64,000 nucleotides of DNA from Anaerobaca lacustris (lineage in GTDB: Bacteria > Planctomycetota > Phycisphaerae > Sedimentisphaerales > Anaerobacaceae): contig NZ_JASCXX010000015.1 of assembly GCF_030012215.1 (NCBI RefSeq), forward strand, positions 1 through 64,000, written 5' to 3'. Under the pieces are notes generated by a model that ran no database searches, was not told where the DNA came from, and saw nothing but the letters and a program-made list of their open reading frames with translations. Positions 44,901 to 53,602 of this stretch are shown here, in pieces. Every line of letters starts with the position of its first letter. Position 1 is the first letter of the stretch. A program made the position numbers and the translations under genes.

Positions 44901-46400
44901 ATGATTGCCCGGCTTCCCCTCAAGCACATTGGCCTGACGACGTTGATTCTGTCGGTCTGCGGCGGCGCACTGCTGCTGGCCCGGCCGGCCGCAGACAAGA
45001 CGCCGAAGAATCCGGCCCACGCGATGGATCACTGGGACGATCCGTACGACTGCATCGGATGCCACTATGAGCGGTACACCGACTGGTCGAGCTCGCAGAT
45101 GTCGCGGGCGTACACGGGCGACTTCTTCCAGGCCCAGTTCTTCCAGTACGTCATGGAAGATGCGGCCCGCGATCCGCAGATGAAGGACCTTGCCGCCGAC
45201 TGTCTGGGCTGCCATTCGCCGTCGGCCTTTCTCTCGGGCGTCGTGCCGCCGCCCGCAGTCGAGCGGTCCGACAACTTCTGGGATCGCGCCTGGCCCTGGC
45301 TGGATTCGTATCGGACCATCGGTCAGGTCCGGACCGGCCTCGAACACGGTCCCTTGCGCGAAACCTCCGACCGAGTCGGTCGTAATCCGCTGCCCGACCT
45401 CAAGCGGGAGGCCGACCGGGGTGTGTTCTGCGATTTCTGCCACTCGCTCTCAGGTATGGCCCAGCGCGACCCCTTTAACCACAACTATCGCGTGGACGCC
45501 GGGCCCGGCCGAAATACCAAGCGGGCCGACCTGGAGTTCCCCTGGTCGCCGTACCACAAAACCCAGGTCTCCGAGCTATTCGAAACCGCCGAATTGTGCG
45601 GCATCTGTCACAACGAGCAAAACACGTTCGGCGTCTTCGTCAAGGCCACGCATCGCGAATGGCTCGATACCGACTACGCCAATCGCGACATCGTCTGCCA
45701 GTTCTGCCACATGCCGCCGAGGGAGGGCAAGCCGGCCAAGATGGGCCGCGAACGCCCCTGGAACCACGCCCACTGGTTCGGCGGCGGGTTCACCGGCTTC
45801 GTCGAAGGGGCCGCCCGTGTGAAGCTGAGCCTGGATGCCGGAACGGTTGCCGCCGAAAGCGACGTGTCGTTCGATGTGTCGATCAGCGATATCGCCACGG
45901 GCCATCTGTTCCCTACCGGCGCCACCGAAGAGCGGGACGTCTGGCTGCGCGTGGCCGTCTGCGACGCCGAGGGCCGCGAGCTCCAGCACGTCCCCGTGCC
46001 GCCGAACCCGCAGGACCCGAACGACCATTACTTCATCACGTCGAGCCGTGCTGTGGCCTATCCCAGCCACAGCTTGACCAGTCAGGCCATCTCCAGAGAC
46101 TCGCTGCCCGAGGGCGACCGCATTTACCACGACGTCTTTCTGGATTCAGCCGGCAAGGTGACGTTCGGGCAGTGGTACGCCGTCCGGATTGTCGGGAATC
46201 GCCTGGTTCCCGGCGAGACCCGCGTCGAGAAGTATACGTGGCAGGTTCCGCAGAGTCTGGCCGGGCGCGAGGTGCATCTGAAGGCGACGCTCTGGTATCG
46301 CCGCATGGCCGATTCCCACGCTGAGATTCTCGGCATCGCGAAGCGCCCGCATCTGCTCGTCTCGGAAGATGCCCGGCGGATTAAGGTCACGGCGCCGTAA
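44901..46400 (+). CDS. Periplasmic pentaheme c-type cytochrome
   Basis: A 499-residue exported protein with five CxxCH heme sites: residues 51-55, 101-105, 177-181, 233-237 and 266-270. The N-terminus has a signal sequence (LTTLILSVCGGALLLA). The second half (about 290-480) lacks heme motifs and is beta-rich (VKLSLDAGTVAAESDVSFDV, TGHLFPTGATEERDVWL), similar to the C-terminal domain of some multiheme cytochromes. ATG 44901 is preceded by GGAGG. The longer frame from 44631 overlaps the barrel gene and is rejected. A role in respiratory or extracellular electron transfer is likely. Confidence 0.88.
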   Translation: MIARLPLKHIGLTTLILSVCGGALLLARPAADKTPKNPAHAMDHWDDPYDCIGCHYERYTDWSSSQMSRAYTGDFFQAQFFQYVMEDAARDPQMKDLAADCLGCHSPSAFLSGVVPPPAVERSDNFWDRAWPWLDSYRTIGQVRTGLEHGPLRETSDRVGRNPLPDLKREADRGVFCDFCHSLSGMAQRDPFNHNYRVDAGPGRNTKRADLEFPWSPYHKTQVSELFETAELCGICHNEQNTFGVFVKATHREWLDTDYANRDIVCQFCHMPPREGKPAKMGRERPWNHAHWFGGGFTGFVEGAARVKLSLDAGTVAAESDVSFDVSISDIATGHLFPTGATEERDVWLRVAVCDAEGRELQHVPVPPNPQDPNDHYFITSSRAVAYPSHSLTSQAISRDSLPEGDRIYHDVFLDSAGKVTFGQWYAVRIVGNRLVPGETRVEKYTWQVPQSLAGREVHLKATLWYRRMADSHAEILGIAKRPHLLVSEDARRIKVTAP

Positions 46401-47784
46401 TCTCAGGGCCCGCCACGCCGAGTTCGACCGCCAGCAGGGTCGGCTCGACGATATGCAGGTTGTTCAAGAACGGCTCGGTGTACTTGATCGCGCCGAACTC
46501 GGCGTTGTCGAAGTGGTGCTGCCGGCCGACGTGGTTGTTCCAGTCCACGCCTTCGGTGAGGAAGCCCGTGTCGCGCTGGTGGTGTTTCGAGATGGCGCGA
46601 AGGATCGTCAGGCCGTCGAGCAGATATGCGGTGTTGCCCGTGTCCCGATACGCTTCGAGATAGGCCAGCGACGCCTCGGCGTTCTCCCAGAGATAGGCGG
46701 TGTCCCAGCTCTTCTCCATATAGAGCAGGCCTTTGGTCTGCACGCCGTTGCGGTCCTCGGCCATTTTGAACTGGTCGAGCCCCGCCAGGCACCTGTCGTA
46801 GGCGAAGGCCCGGACCCGCTCATCCTTCAGCAGCGTCGCGGCCTTGCGCAGGACGCGAAAGGCCACGGAGTATGCAACGTTCTCGTGCTCGTCATAGGTG
46901 TCGTGGTTGATGCTTCCGAAGAAGCCCCCGGCGTCCATGAACACGTTCACTTTCTTGCGGATGGTCTCGGTGTAGTCGGCCAGATTTCGCTCGGTCAGGC
47001 CGGTGTAGAGCTGCAGAATGAACAGGCTGTCACCGCTCTTCTCGAAGAGAATGTCGCTGTCGCCGTAGGCGTTCAGGGGGTAGTGCTCGCCATTGGGCTT
47101 GCAGCGTCTGGGATACCAGCCGTTGGGCGTGGACTTCACGTTCGTATCGATCCACTCGGCGGTCTTGACGGCGATCTGACGCATGCGGCTCCTGCGTGGC
47201 TCGGCGACCACGTCGCTGAACAGCAGGAACTGATAGGCGATCTTGGCCATCGAGCCGGGACAGAACCAGTTGTCCTTGTGCTGATAGTTCAGGCAGAAGC
47301 GGTCGGTGGTGGTTTCGCGATAGCCGATGATAAAGCCCGTCTCGTAATCGATGAAGCCGGCGGTCAGAACGTGGTCCAGGATGGATAGCGCCTTGCCTTC
47401 CAGAACGCGGTCCTTGGTGTACTGGGCGTAGCAGTAGAGTTCATACGCGCCGCCGACGGCGTTGGCGGCCCAGCCGGGGCCTTCCAGATTGCCGAAATCG
47501 TGCCAGCCCATGATGTTGCCGTCCTTGTCGACGAAGCTGGACTTGCTCGACAGATGGCCCTTGTATTCGACCAGGGTCCGCTCGACGGTGAAGCGAACCG
47601 AATCAGCCGCCGAATCCAGAATCGTATAGTCCGGGTCCTCGGGCAGATAGAACGCCGGCGTAGTGTCATCGGGTTTCTCGATGGCGCCGGCCCGCTTCGC
47701 CATAGTCGGCGATGCAATCCACAGAAGGGCGATGAGGAGTACCGAGATCGTTCGTGCAGATGACTTCGATGGCGGTCGTCGCAT
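46387..47784 (-). CDS. Secreted protein with helical-barrel glycosidase-like features
   Basis: A 465-residue exported protein. The signal peptide (TISVLLIALLWIASPTMA) is followed by mostly helical repeats with aromatic motifs: GWHDFGNLEGPGWAANAVGG, YELYCYAQYTKD, DNWFCPGSMAKIAYQFLL and VAYSVAFRVLRKAATLL. This pattern suggests an (alpha/alpha)6 toroid as in several glycosidases and lyases, but I cannot assign a family or catalytic residues. It converges on the cytochrome gene with a 14-base overlap. The context of two GH116 enzymes makes a sugar-related role plausible. Confidence 0.6.
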   Translation of the reverse strand: MRRPPSKSSARTISVLLIALLWIASPTMAKRAGAIEKPDDTTPAFYLPEDPDYTILDSAADSVRFTVERTLVEYKGHLSSKSSFVDKDGNIMGWHDFGNLEGPGWAANAVGGAYELYCYAQYTKDRVLEGKALSILDHVLTAGFIDYETGFIIGYRETTTDRFCLNYQHKDNWFCPGSMAKIAYQFLLFSDVVAEPRRSRMRQIAVKTAEWIDTNVKSTPNGWYPRRCKPNGEHYPLNAYGDSDILFEKSGDSLFILQLYTGLTERNLADYTETIRKKVNVFMDAGGFFGSINHDTYDEHENVAYSVAFRVLRKAATLLKDERVRAFAYDRCLAGLDQFKMAEDRNGVQTKGLLYMEKSWDTAYLWENAEASLAYLEAYRDTGNTAYLLDGLTILRAISKHHQRDTGFLTEGVDWNNHVGRQHHFDNAEFGAIKYTEPFLNNLHIVEPTLLAVELGVAGPEITAP

Positions 47785-47993
47785 CGTGATGCCTCCCTTT
47801 TCCTTGCGCGAAACATTTGCCCCGATCCCTGCATCGGAGCTTGTTCGGGAGGCCCATTGTAATAGACAGGACCCCTGGTTGCCAGCGGAGTTTGCTTCCG
47901 TCAGCCCGCCGGCAAAGAGGGGCCCATCCCGTTTTTTGACAGTTCGTCTGATGTGACGGGTTCACTTTCCGTCACGGTTTTCAATTCCTCGGA

Positions 47994-48950
47994 CTACTGA
48001 CCGGCATACTTGACCGAGCAGCCGTAGGGGGGGGTTGTCGACATGGCCACCGGCTGGCCCGCAAGCAGTTGTGAGAGGGCCTGATCCACATAGTTCACGT
48101 TAGCAACGTTGGCCTCGACTTTGCCCATCGGGGCATTGTCGATCGCGCCCTGGTAAACGATCACGCCGTCCTTGTCGATGACGAACATGTGCGGCGTGGT
48201 CCTTGCCCCGAAGGCCCGCCCGATCTGGCCGGACCGATCGTCGATGATGGGGAAGGGCAGCTTGTGCTCTTTAACGAACGCGAGGTTGGTTTCCGGCTTG
48301 GTGTGGTTGGTGCTGTTGACGGCCAGCCAGACGACCTCCTTGTCCCTGTATTTGTTGGCCAGTTCGACCATCGTCGGCTTCGTGGCGTAGTGATACAGCG
48401 AGAAAGGACACTCCATGTTGAACCATTCCAAGACCACAATCCGTCCCTGGAAGTCGGAGAGCTTGTGGGTCTTGCCGTCGAAGCTCTTCAACTCGACATC
48501 GGGAGCGCTTCGGCCCCGTCTGCCCGACCGTTCGGGTCGGTCGGCTCGCTGCCGCATCGCTCCCATCATTCGCTGCTGCTGTTGCTCCAGGTCGCTGAGC
48601 TTGGCACGATGCGTTTCCTGCCGCTCGCTGATGAGCTTCTCGATTCGCCCGGCAGTATCAGTGGCTTTCTCCTTGACCGCCGCAGCATGGATGGCACGCA
48701 ACTGCTGAACAAGGGTTTCGTGCTGCATCTTCAACTCGCTCATCTGCTCTTGGAGTGCCCGGATGCGCTGCTGTTGCATCGTCTCTCGCAGATTCGTGGT
48801 GTCCTGCCCGACCGGCTGGGCCGGCGAGGCTTCAACTCCGACGCGCCGGCGCGCTTCGCGAACGTCCTGCCCGGCCGGCTGGGCCGGCGAGATCGACGCC
48901 AACAATATGACCGCCAATAAGATCGCAACGAGGTTCCATTTCCGTGTCAT
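47994..48950 (-). CDS. Secreted redoxin-domain protein with N-terminal coiled coil
   Basis: A 318-residue exported protein. Signal peptide 1-25, a tandem SPAQPxGQD repeat (near residues 21 and 42), a long Gln/Arg-rich coiled coil (about 50-135), then a thioredoxin/AhpC-TSA domain from APDVELKSFDGKTHKLSDFQ. The active-site segment is WFNMECPFSLYHY: one cysteine with Ser at the usual resolving position. A TPHMFVIDKDG cis-proline loop follows. It may be a periplasmic thiol peroxidase-like or TlpA-like protein. A peroxidatic single-Cys role is inferred; a disulfide reductase role looks unlikely. Confidence 0.75.
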   Translation of the reverse strand: MTRKWNLVAILLAVILLASISPAQPAGQDVREARRRVGVEASPAQPVGQDTTNLRETMQQQRIRALQEQMSELKMQHETLVQQLRAIHAAAVKEKATDTAGRIEKLISERQETHRAKLSDLEQQQQRMMGAMRQRADRPERSGRRGRSAPDVELKSFDGKTHKLSDFQGRIVVLEWFNMECPFSLYHYATKPTMVELANKYRDKEVVWLAVNSTNHTKPETNLAFVKEHKLPFPIIDDRSGQIGRAFGARTTPHMFVIDKDGVIVYQGAIDNAPMGKVEANVANVNYVDQALSQLLAGQPVAMSTTPPYGCSVKYAGQ

Positions 48951-49164
48951 GATGGGTCCTCCTACAAGTCACTGTTACATAAGCACTTGTCAGTTACTTC
49001 GGCCATTTCTCGGCCATGCCCTACTAAACCTACCCGATTTTCGGCATGTTGTATGGAATATTTACTGTCGGCGGGCAGGCCAGGTTCATTTCCGGCGAGA
49101 ATTGCCCCGGAGCGGGCCCCCGGACGGTTCGGAGCCCACTGGCTGATCGCGACACCGACGCCGG

Positions 49165-49992
49165 TCAAACGGCTGCCGGGCCTTGTCGGGACGTCGAGAG
49201 TGCGGCCTTGACCTGGGTGAGAAAGGCAGAGACTTCTGCGATCGCCTTGCCGGGGTTGTGCAAATTGGCCTCGATCATGCCCACAATCCGCGAACCGATG
49301 ATGGCGCCGTCGGCGCCGGCGTCGGCCACCGCCCTGGCGTGCTCGGGCTTGCTGATGCCGAACCCGACGCAGACCGGCACGTTCGTGAGCGACTTGAGCC
49401 GGCGGACCAGGTCTTCGACGCTGTCGGAGAGGGCGTCCCGGCTGCCGGTTACGCCGAGCACGCTGACCGTGTAGATGAACCCCGTTGTCTGGGCGGCGAT
49501 CTGTTTCATCCGCTCGGGCGAGGTGTTGGGCGTGACCATGAAGACGCTGTCCAGCCCGGCGTCGCGGACCGAGCCGAGCACCTCGTCGGCGTCGTCGATC
49601 GTCATGTCGGCTATCAGGACGCTGTTGACGCCGGCGTCGCGGGCATCGCGGAAGAACTCGGCCTTGCCATAGTGACAGACGAGATTGTAGTACATCAGCA
49701 AGCCGATGGGGATATCCCGGTGCTGCTTGACCTGCCGGATGAACTCCATCGCCCGCCGCACATTCATGCCGCTGCGCACCGCGCGGATGTCGGCCTTCTG
49801 AATGGTCGGGCCGTCGGCGATTGGGTCCGAGAAGGGGATGCCGAGTTCGAGAACATCGGCGCCGGCGTCGATGGCGGCCTGGACCAGGGCCAGGCTGGTG
49901 TCGAAGTCCGGGTCGCCGACGACGAAGAACGGGATCAGCGCCGCGCGTTTCTGCCGGCTCAGTTCGGAAAACACGTCACGATAGGATTTCAT
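49165..49992 (-). CDS. trpA: Tryptophan synthase alpha subunit
   Basis: TrpA cleaves indole-3-glycerol phosphate to indole and glyceraldehyde-3-phosphate inside the alpha2-beta2 complex. The 275-residue protein has LELGIPFSDPIADGPTIQ with the catalytic Glu and Asp, and the GFGISKPEHA phosphate loop. It is the last gene of the trp operon; a palindromic spacer repeat separates it from trpB. Confidence 0.96.
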   Translation of the reverse strand: MKSYRDVFSELSRQKRAALIPFFVVGDPDFDTSLALVQAAIDAGADVLELGIPFSDPIADGPTIQKADIRAVRSGMNVRRAMEFIRQVKQHRDIPIGLLMYYNLVCHYGKAEFFRDARDAGVNSVLIADMTIDDADEVLGSVRDAGLDSVFMVTPNTSPERMKQIAAQTTGFIYTVSVLGVTGSRDALSDSVEDLVRRLKSLTNVPVCVGFGISKPEHARAVADAGADGAIIGSRIVGMIEANLHNPGKAIAEVSAFLTQVKAALSTSRQGPAAV

Positions 49993-50022
49993 GGTCGTTT
50001 GCCTTGCTCCGGTTGCCTGTGG

Positions 50023-50054
50023 ATAGGTCCTATAGGTCCGATGGGACCTATTCC
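50023..50054. repeat. Short palindromic spacer repeat, copy 2
   Basis: ATAGGTCC occurs twice (50023-50030 and 50032-50039), the second forming a perfect hairpin with GGACCTAT (50044-50051, loop GATG). It lies between trpB and trpA. Confidence 0.75.
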
Positions 50055-51223
50055 AACGGTCGATGCTGTTCTACGATGCCGACGTCTTTGTCGCCCCGGC
50101 CGGAAAGATTGACCATGACGATGGTCTCCGGCCCCAGCGTGCCCTTCAGGCCGGCCACGTACGCCAGCGCGTGCGTGCTCTCCAGCGCCGGCAGGATGCC
50201 TTCGATGCGCGCCAGAAGCCCGAACGTCTCCAGCACCTCCGCATCGTCGGCGGCGACGTAGCGGGCCCGGCCGATGTCACTGAGATGGCAATGCTCCGGG
50301 CCGACCCCCGGATAGTCCAGGCCGGCGCTGATCGACTCGGTGTCCATGACCTGGCCTTCGGCATCCTGGAGCAGATAGGACCGGGCGCCGTGAAGGACGC
50401 CGGGCGTGCCCGCGACGATACTGGCGGCATGCTTGCCCGTGGCGACCCCCTGGCCGCCGGCTTCGACGCCGATCAGCTCGACGTCCGGGTCGTCGATGAA
50501 GTGGGCGAAGGCCCCGATGGCATTGCTGCCGCCGCCGACGCAGGCGACCACCATATCGGGCAGGCGGCCCGTCTGGTCGAGAAACTGTTGACGCGCCTCC
50601 CGGCTGATGCAGCTCTGGAAATGCCGGACGATGGTCGGGTAAGGATGCGGCCCGGCCGCCGTGCCGAACAGATAGAATGTGTCGGTCACGTGCGACGTCC
50701 AGTACCGCAACGCATCGTTGATCGCATCCTTCAGCGTGCCGGTGCCGCCCTCCACCGGTATGACTTCCGCGCCGCAGAGCTTCATCTTGTGCACGTTGAC
50801 GCTCTGCCGCTCGACGTCGGTGACGCCCATGAAGATCTTCGTCTCCATTCCGAGCAGGGCCCCGATCATCGCCGTCGCCAGGCCGTGCTGGCCCGCGCCG
50901 GTCTCGGCGATCAGTTTGCTCTTGCCCATGTGCTTGGCGAGCAGGCCCTGGCCGAGTGTGTTGTTGACCTTATGCGCGCCGCCGTGGAGCAGGTCCTCCC
51001 GTTTGAGATAGACCTTGAACCCGACGTGCTCGCTGAATCGCTTCGCGTGGTACAGCGGAGTGGGGCGGCCGGCGTAATGCGTCGAGAGTTCGGCCAGTTC
51101 CGCCACGAATGCCGGATCGTCGCGAAATCGGTCGAACGCCTCCTCCAATTCCTCCAGCACCGGGATGAGCACCTCGGGCACGTAATAGCCGCCGTAGTCG
51201 CCGTATCTGCCTCTGTGTTTCAT
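50048..51223 (-). CDS. trpB: Tryptophan synthase beta subunit
   Basis: TrpB condenses indole with serine using PLP. From ATG 51223 it is 391 residues. It begins [13 protein letters not shown], has the PLP lysine in [13 protein letters not shown], and the [13 protein letters not shown] phosphate loop. Sequence type is the canonical TrpB1. The frame is open upstream to 51250, but the family N-terminus starts at MKHRGRYG. The last bases overlap a palindromic repeat. Confidence 0.96.
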   Translation of the reverse strand: MKHRGRYGDYGGYYVPEVLIPVLEELEEAFDRFRDDPAFVAELAELSTHYAGRPTPLYHAKRFSEHVGFKVYLKREDLLHGGAHKVNNTLGQGLLAKHMGKSKLIAETGAGQHGLATAMIGALLGMETKIFMGVTDVERQSVNVHKMKLCGAEVIPVEGGTGTLKDAINDALRYWTSHVTDTFYLFGTAAGPHPYPTIVRHFQSCISREARQQFLDQTGRLPDMVVACVGGGSNAIGAFAHFIDDPDVELIGVEAGGQGVATGKHAASIVAGTPGVLHGARSYLLQDAEGQVMDTESISAGLDYPGVGPEHCHLSDIGRARYVAADDAEVLETFGLLARIEGILPALESTHALAYVAGLKGTLGPETIVMVNLSGRGDKDVGIVEQHRPLE

Positions 51224-51240
51224 GCGGAGTACCCTTCTTG

Positions 51241-51279
51241 ATAAGTCCAATAGGTCCTATAGGTTGTATCGGACCTATG
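51241..51279. repeat. Short palindromic spacer repeat, copy 3
   Basis: ATAGGTCC (51250-51257) and GGACCTAT (51271-51278) with a 13-base loop, between trpF and trpB. Confidence 0.7.
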
Positions 51280-51898
51280 CTCTGAGATGTCGTATATTGT
51301 CGAAAAGCTGCTGCATCTTGCGGTGGTCCTTCTTGCCGGGCGAGGCCTCGACCCCGCTACACACGTCGATCCCATAGACACCCAGTTCGACGGCCGCGAC
51401 CGCGTTGTCCGGATTGATCCCGCCGGCCAGGAAGATCCGCTTGCCGACGTGGCCGATGATGTTCCAGTTGAACGTCAGTCCCGTGCCCCCGTACTTGCTC
51501 GGATCGTACGCGTCGAACAGGATGGCGTCGGTGAAGAAGCCGTCCGCCTGCTGGATATCGCTGCTGTCCTTGACCCGGATCGCCTTCATCGTCTTGGGGC
51601 TGTCGTAGGCCAGCCATCGGCAGAACTCGGCGTTCTCATCGCCGTGCAACTGAATCCAGTCGAGCTGGCACTGGCTGGCGATCTCCCGCGTCTCGTCGAG
51701 CGTGCTGTTGACGAATACCCCCGCAATGTCAATGAAGGCAGGCAGCCTGTTGACGATCCGCGTGGCCTCTTCCGGCCGGATATAGCGCGGGCTCTTCGGA
51801 TAGAAATTGAATCCGATCAGATCGGCGCCCATTTCCATTGCCGCAAGGGCATCGTCGTAGTTCGTGATTCCGCAGATTTTAACTTTGGGTATCAACAT
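51275..51898 (-). CDS. trpF: Phosphoribosylanthranilate isomerase
   Basis: TrpF catalyses the Amadori rearrangement of PRA to CdRP. The 207-residue protein starts VKICGITNYDDALAAMEMGA with the catalytic Cys, has GFNFYPKSPRYI, the catalytic Asp in ILFDAYD, and FLAGGINPDNAVAAVE. It follows trpD in the operon. The next enzyme of the pathway, TrpC, is not encoded here. Confidence 0.96.
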   Translation of the reverse strand: MLIPKVKICGITNYDDALAAMEMGADLIGFNFYPKSPRYIRPEEATRIVNRLPAFIDIAGVFVNSTLDETREIASQCQLDWIQLHGDENAEFCRWLAYDSPKTMKAIRVKDSSDIQQADGFFTDAILFDAYDPSKYGGTGLTFNWNIIGHVGKRIFLAGGINPDNAVAAVELGVYGIDVCSGVEASPGKKDHRKMQQLFDNIRHLRA

Positions 51899-51926
51899 GG
51901 TTATGACCCGATAAGAAGAACGTGAC

Positions 51927-52946
51927 TCACCCTTTGTTGGAAACCTCGATCAGTGTTTCAAGACAGTGCATGGCCTTCCCGTCGTCGATCGAATACTCGG
52001 CCAGCGGGAGGGCCTGTGGAAAGCTGTCCACCAGACCGGCGACGATGATGGCGGCTGCCGCGTTGAGGACGACGATGTCGCGACGGGCCCCGCGCTCCTT
52101 GCCGTTGAGGATGCTGCGGACCAGGGCGGCGTTGGTGATGGCATCGCCGCTGCCCAATTGGTCGATGGACGCGCCGGTGAAGCCGAATTCCGCCGGATCG
52201 AGTTCCATCGACTCGATGCGCCCGTCGCGCAGCTCGACGATCTTCGTTTTGCCCAGCAGGCTGATCTCGTCCATGCCCTGGCCGTGAACGACCATCGCGC
52301 GTCTGGCCCCCAGCAGCTTGAGCGTCTCGGCGATCCGCCCGAGCAACTCGGCGTCGGCCACTCCCATCACCTGGGCGGTGACCCGCGCCGGGTTGGCCAG
52401 CGGCCCCAGAATGTTGAACGCGGTCCGGAAGTCCAGGCTCTTGCGGATCGGCTGGACGAAGCGCATCGCCGGATGGAACTTCGGGGCGAACATGAATCCG
52501 ATGTGGGCCCGCCGGATGCACTCGGCGACCACGTCCGGACCGGGGTCGATGTTGACACCCAGTTCGTCGAGTACGTCGGCCGAGCCGCACTTGCTGGTGA
52601 TGCCCCGGTTGCCGTGCTTGGCCACGTAAACCCCCGCCCCGGCCGCGACCAGCGCGGCGGCGGTCGAGATGTTGAAGGTCTTGATCGTCGCGCCGCCGGT
52701 GCCGCAGGTATCGACCAGATTGTCGATTCCCACGTTGACCGGCACGGCGTGATCGCGCAGCGACTGCGCCAGGCCCGCAATCTCGGCCGAAGTGGCCCGC
52801 TTCATTCGCATCATGGCCAGAAACGCCGCGATCTGGACCTCCGTGACCTCGCCCTCGAAGATCTTGTCTTGCAGGGCCTTGGCCTGCTCGAACGTGAGGT
52901 CTCTGCCGTCCAGGATGATTTCCAGGTACTCCGTGATTGTCGCCAT
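51927..52946 (-). CDS. trpD: Anthranilate phosphoribosyltransferase
   Basis: TrpD joins anthranilate with PRPP. The 339-residue protein has the PRPP-binding DTCGTGGATIKTFNISTAAA and GNRGITSKCGSADVLDELG, and the anthranilate-site segments NILGPLANPA and VVHGQGMDEI. Length is normal. It starts three bases after the trpG stop, indicating coupling. Confidence 0.97.
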   Translation of the reverse strand: MATITEYLEIILDGRDLTFEQAKALQDKIFEGEVTEVQIAAFLAMMRMKRATSAEIAGLAQSLRDHAVPVNVGIDNLVDTCGTGGATIKTFNISTAAALVAAGAGVYVAKHGNRGITSKCGSADVLDELGVNIDPGPDVVAECIRRAHIGFMFAPKFHPAMRFVQPIRKSLDFRTAFNILGPLANPARVTAQVMGVADAELLGRIAETLKLLGARRAMVVHGQGMDEISLLGKTKIVELRDGRIESMELDPAEFGFTGASIDQLGSGDAITNAALVRSILNGKERGARRDIVVLNAAAAIIVAGLVDSFPQALPLAEYSIDDGKAMHCLETLIEVSNKG

Positions 52947-52949
52947 GGC

Positions 52950-53561
52950 TTAGCTCCCTACCGTTTGTCTCTTCTGGGCCGCAATGTGCAGGATATTCTG
53001 GATGATCTTGCCCCCGGCCGGGGTCAGAATGCTCTCGGGGTGGAACTGGACGCCGTAGATGGGCAGGTCCTTGTGCTGGACGCCCATCACGATGTCCTCG
53101 AAGTCGGCCGTCTTCTCCAGGCAGTCGGGCAATCGCACCGCCGCCAGACTATGGTACCGCCCGGCCTGGAGCGGATTTTCGATGCCCGCAAACAAACCTT
53201 TCTCGTTGTGACTGACGCGCGAGGGCTTGCCGTGCATCGGCTCCGGCGCATGGCCGACCTTGCCGCCGAAATGCTGCACGATGATCTGGTGTCCCAGGCA
53301 GACGCCAAAGACCGGCAGCTTGTCCTGGAAGTACGCCAGGGCGGCCAGGGACACGCCGGCGGTGTCCGGGTTGCCCGGTCCCGGCGAGATCACCAGCAGA
53401 TCGGGATCGAACTCAACGGATACCGCGATCAGGTCGTCGAGACGCGTGTCGGCGCGGTAGACGCGGGTCACGCACCGACGCTTGCCGAAATCGTCCACGA
53501 GGTTGTACGTGAACGAGTCGAAGTTGTCGATGAACAGGACTCTGGTATCGTTCGTCTGCAT
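52950..53561 (-). CDS. trpG: Anthranilate synthase component II (glutamine amidotransferase)
   Basis: TrpG supplies ammonia to TrpE for anthranilate synthesis. The 203-residue protein has VLFIDNFDSFTYNLVD, the nucleophile Cys in FGVCLGHQIIVQHFGG, and the His-Glu pair in GVQFHPESILTPAG. Such subunits are sometimes shared with aminodeoxychorismate synthase (PabA), but the operon context points to tryptophan. Confidence 0.95.
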   Translation of the reverse strand: MQTNDTRVLFIDNFDSFTYNLVDDFGKRRCVTRVYRADTRLDDLIAVSVEFDPDLLVISPGPGNPDTAGVSLAALAYFQDKLPVFGVCLGHQIIVQHFGGKVGHAPEPMHGKPSRVSHNEKGLFAGIENPLQAGRYHSLAAVRLPDCLEKTADFEDIVMGVQHKDLPIYGVQFHPESILTPAGGKIIQNILHIAAQKRQTVGS

Positions 53562-53576
53562 GGCTCTGTCCTTTGC

Positions 53577-53595
53577 GTGACACCTATGGTGTCAC
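53577..53595. repeat. Perfect hairpin between trpE and trpG
   Basis: GTGACACC-TAT-GGTGTCAC is an 8-bp palindromic hairpin in the 41-base spacer. It could affect coupling or mRNA processing. Confidence 0.6.
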
Positions 53596-53602
53596 CTTGT
53601 CA

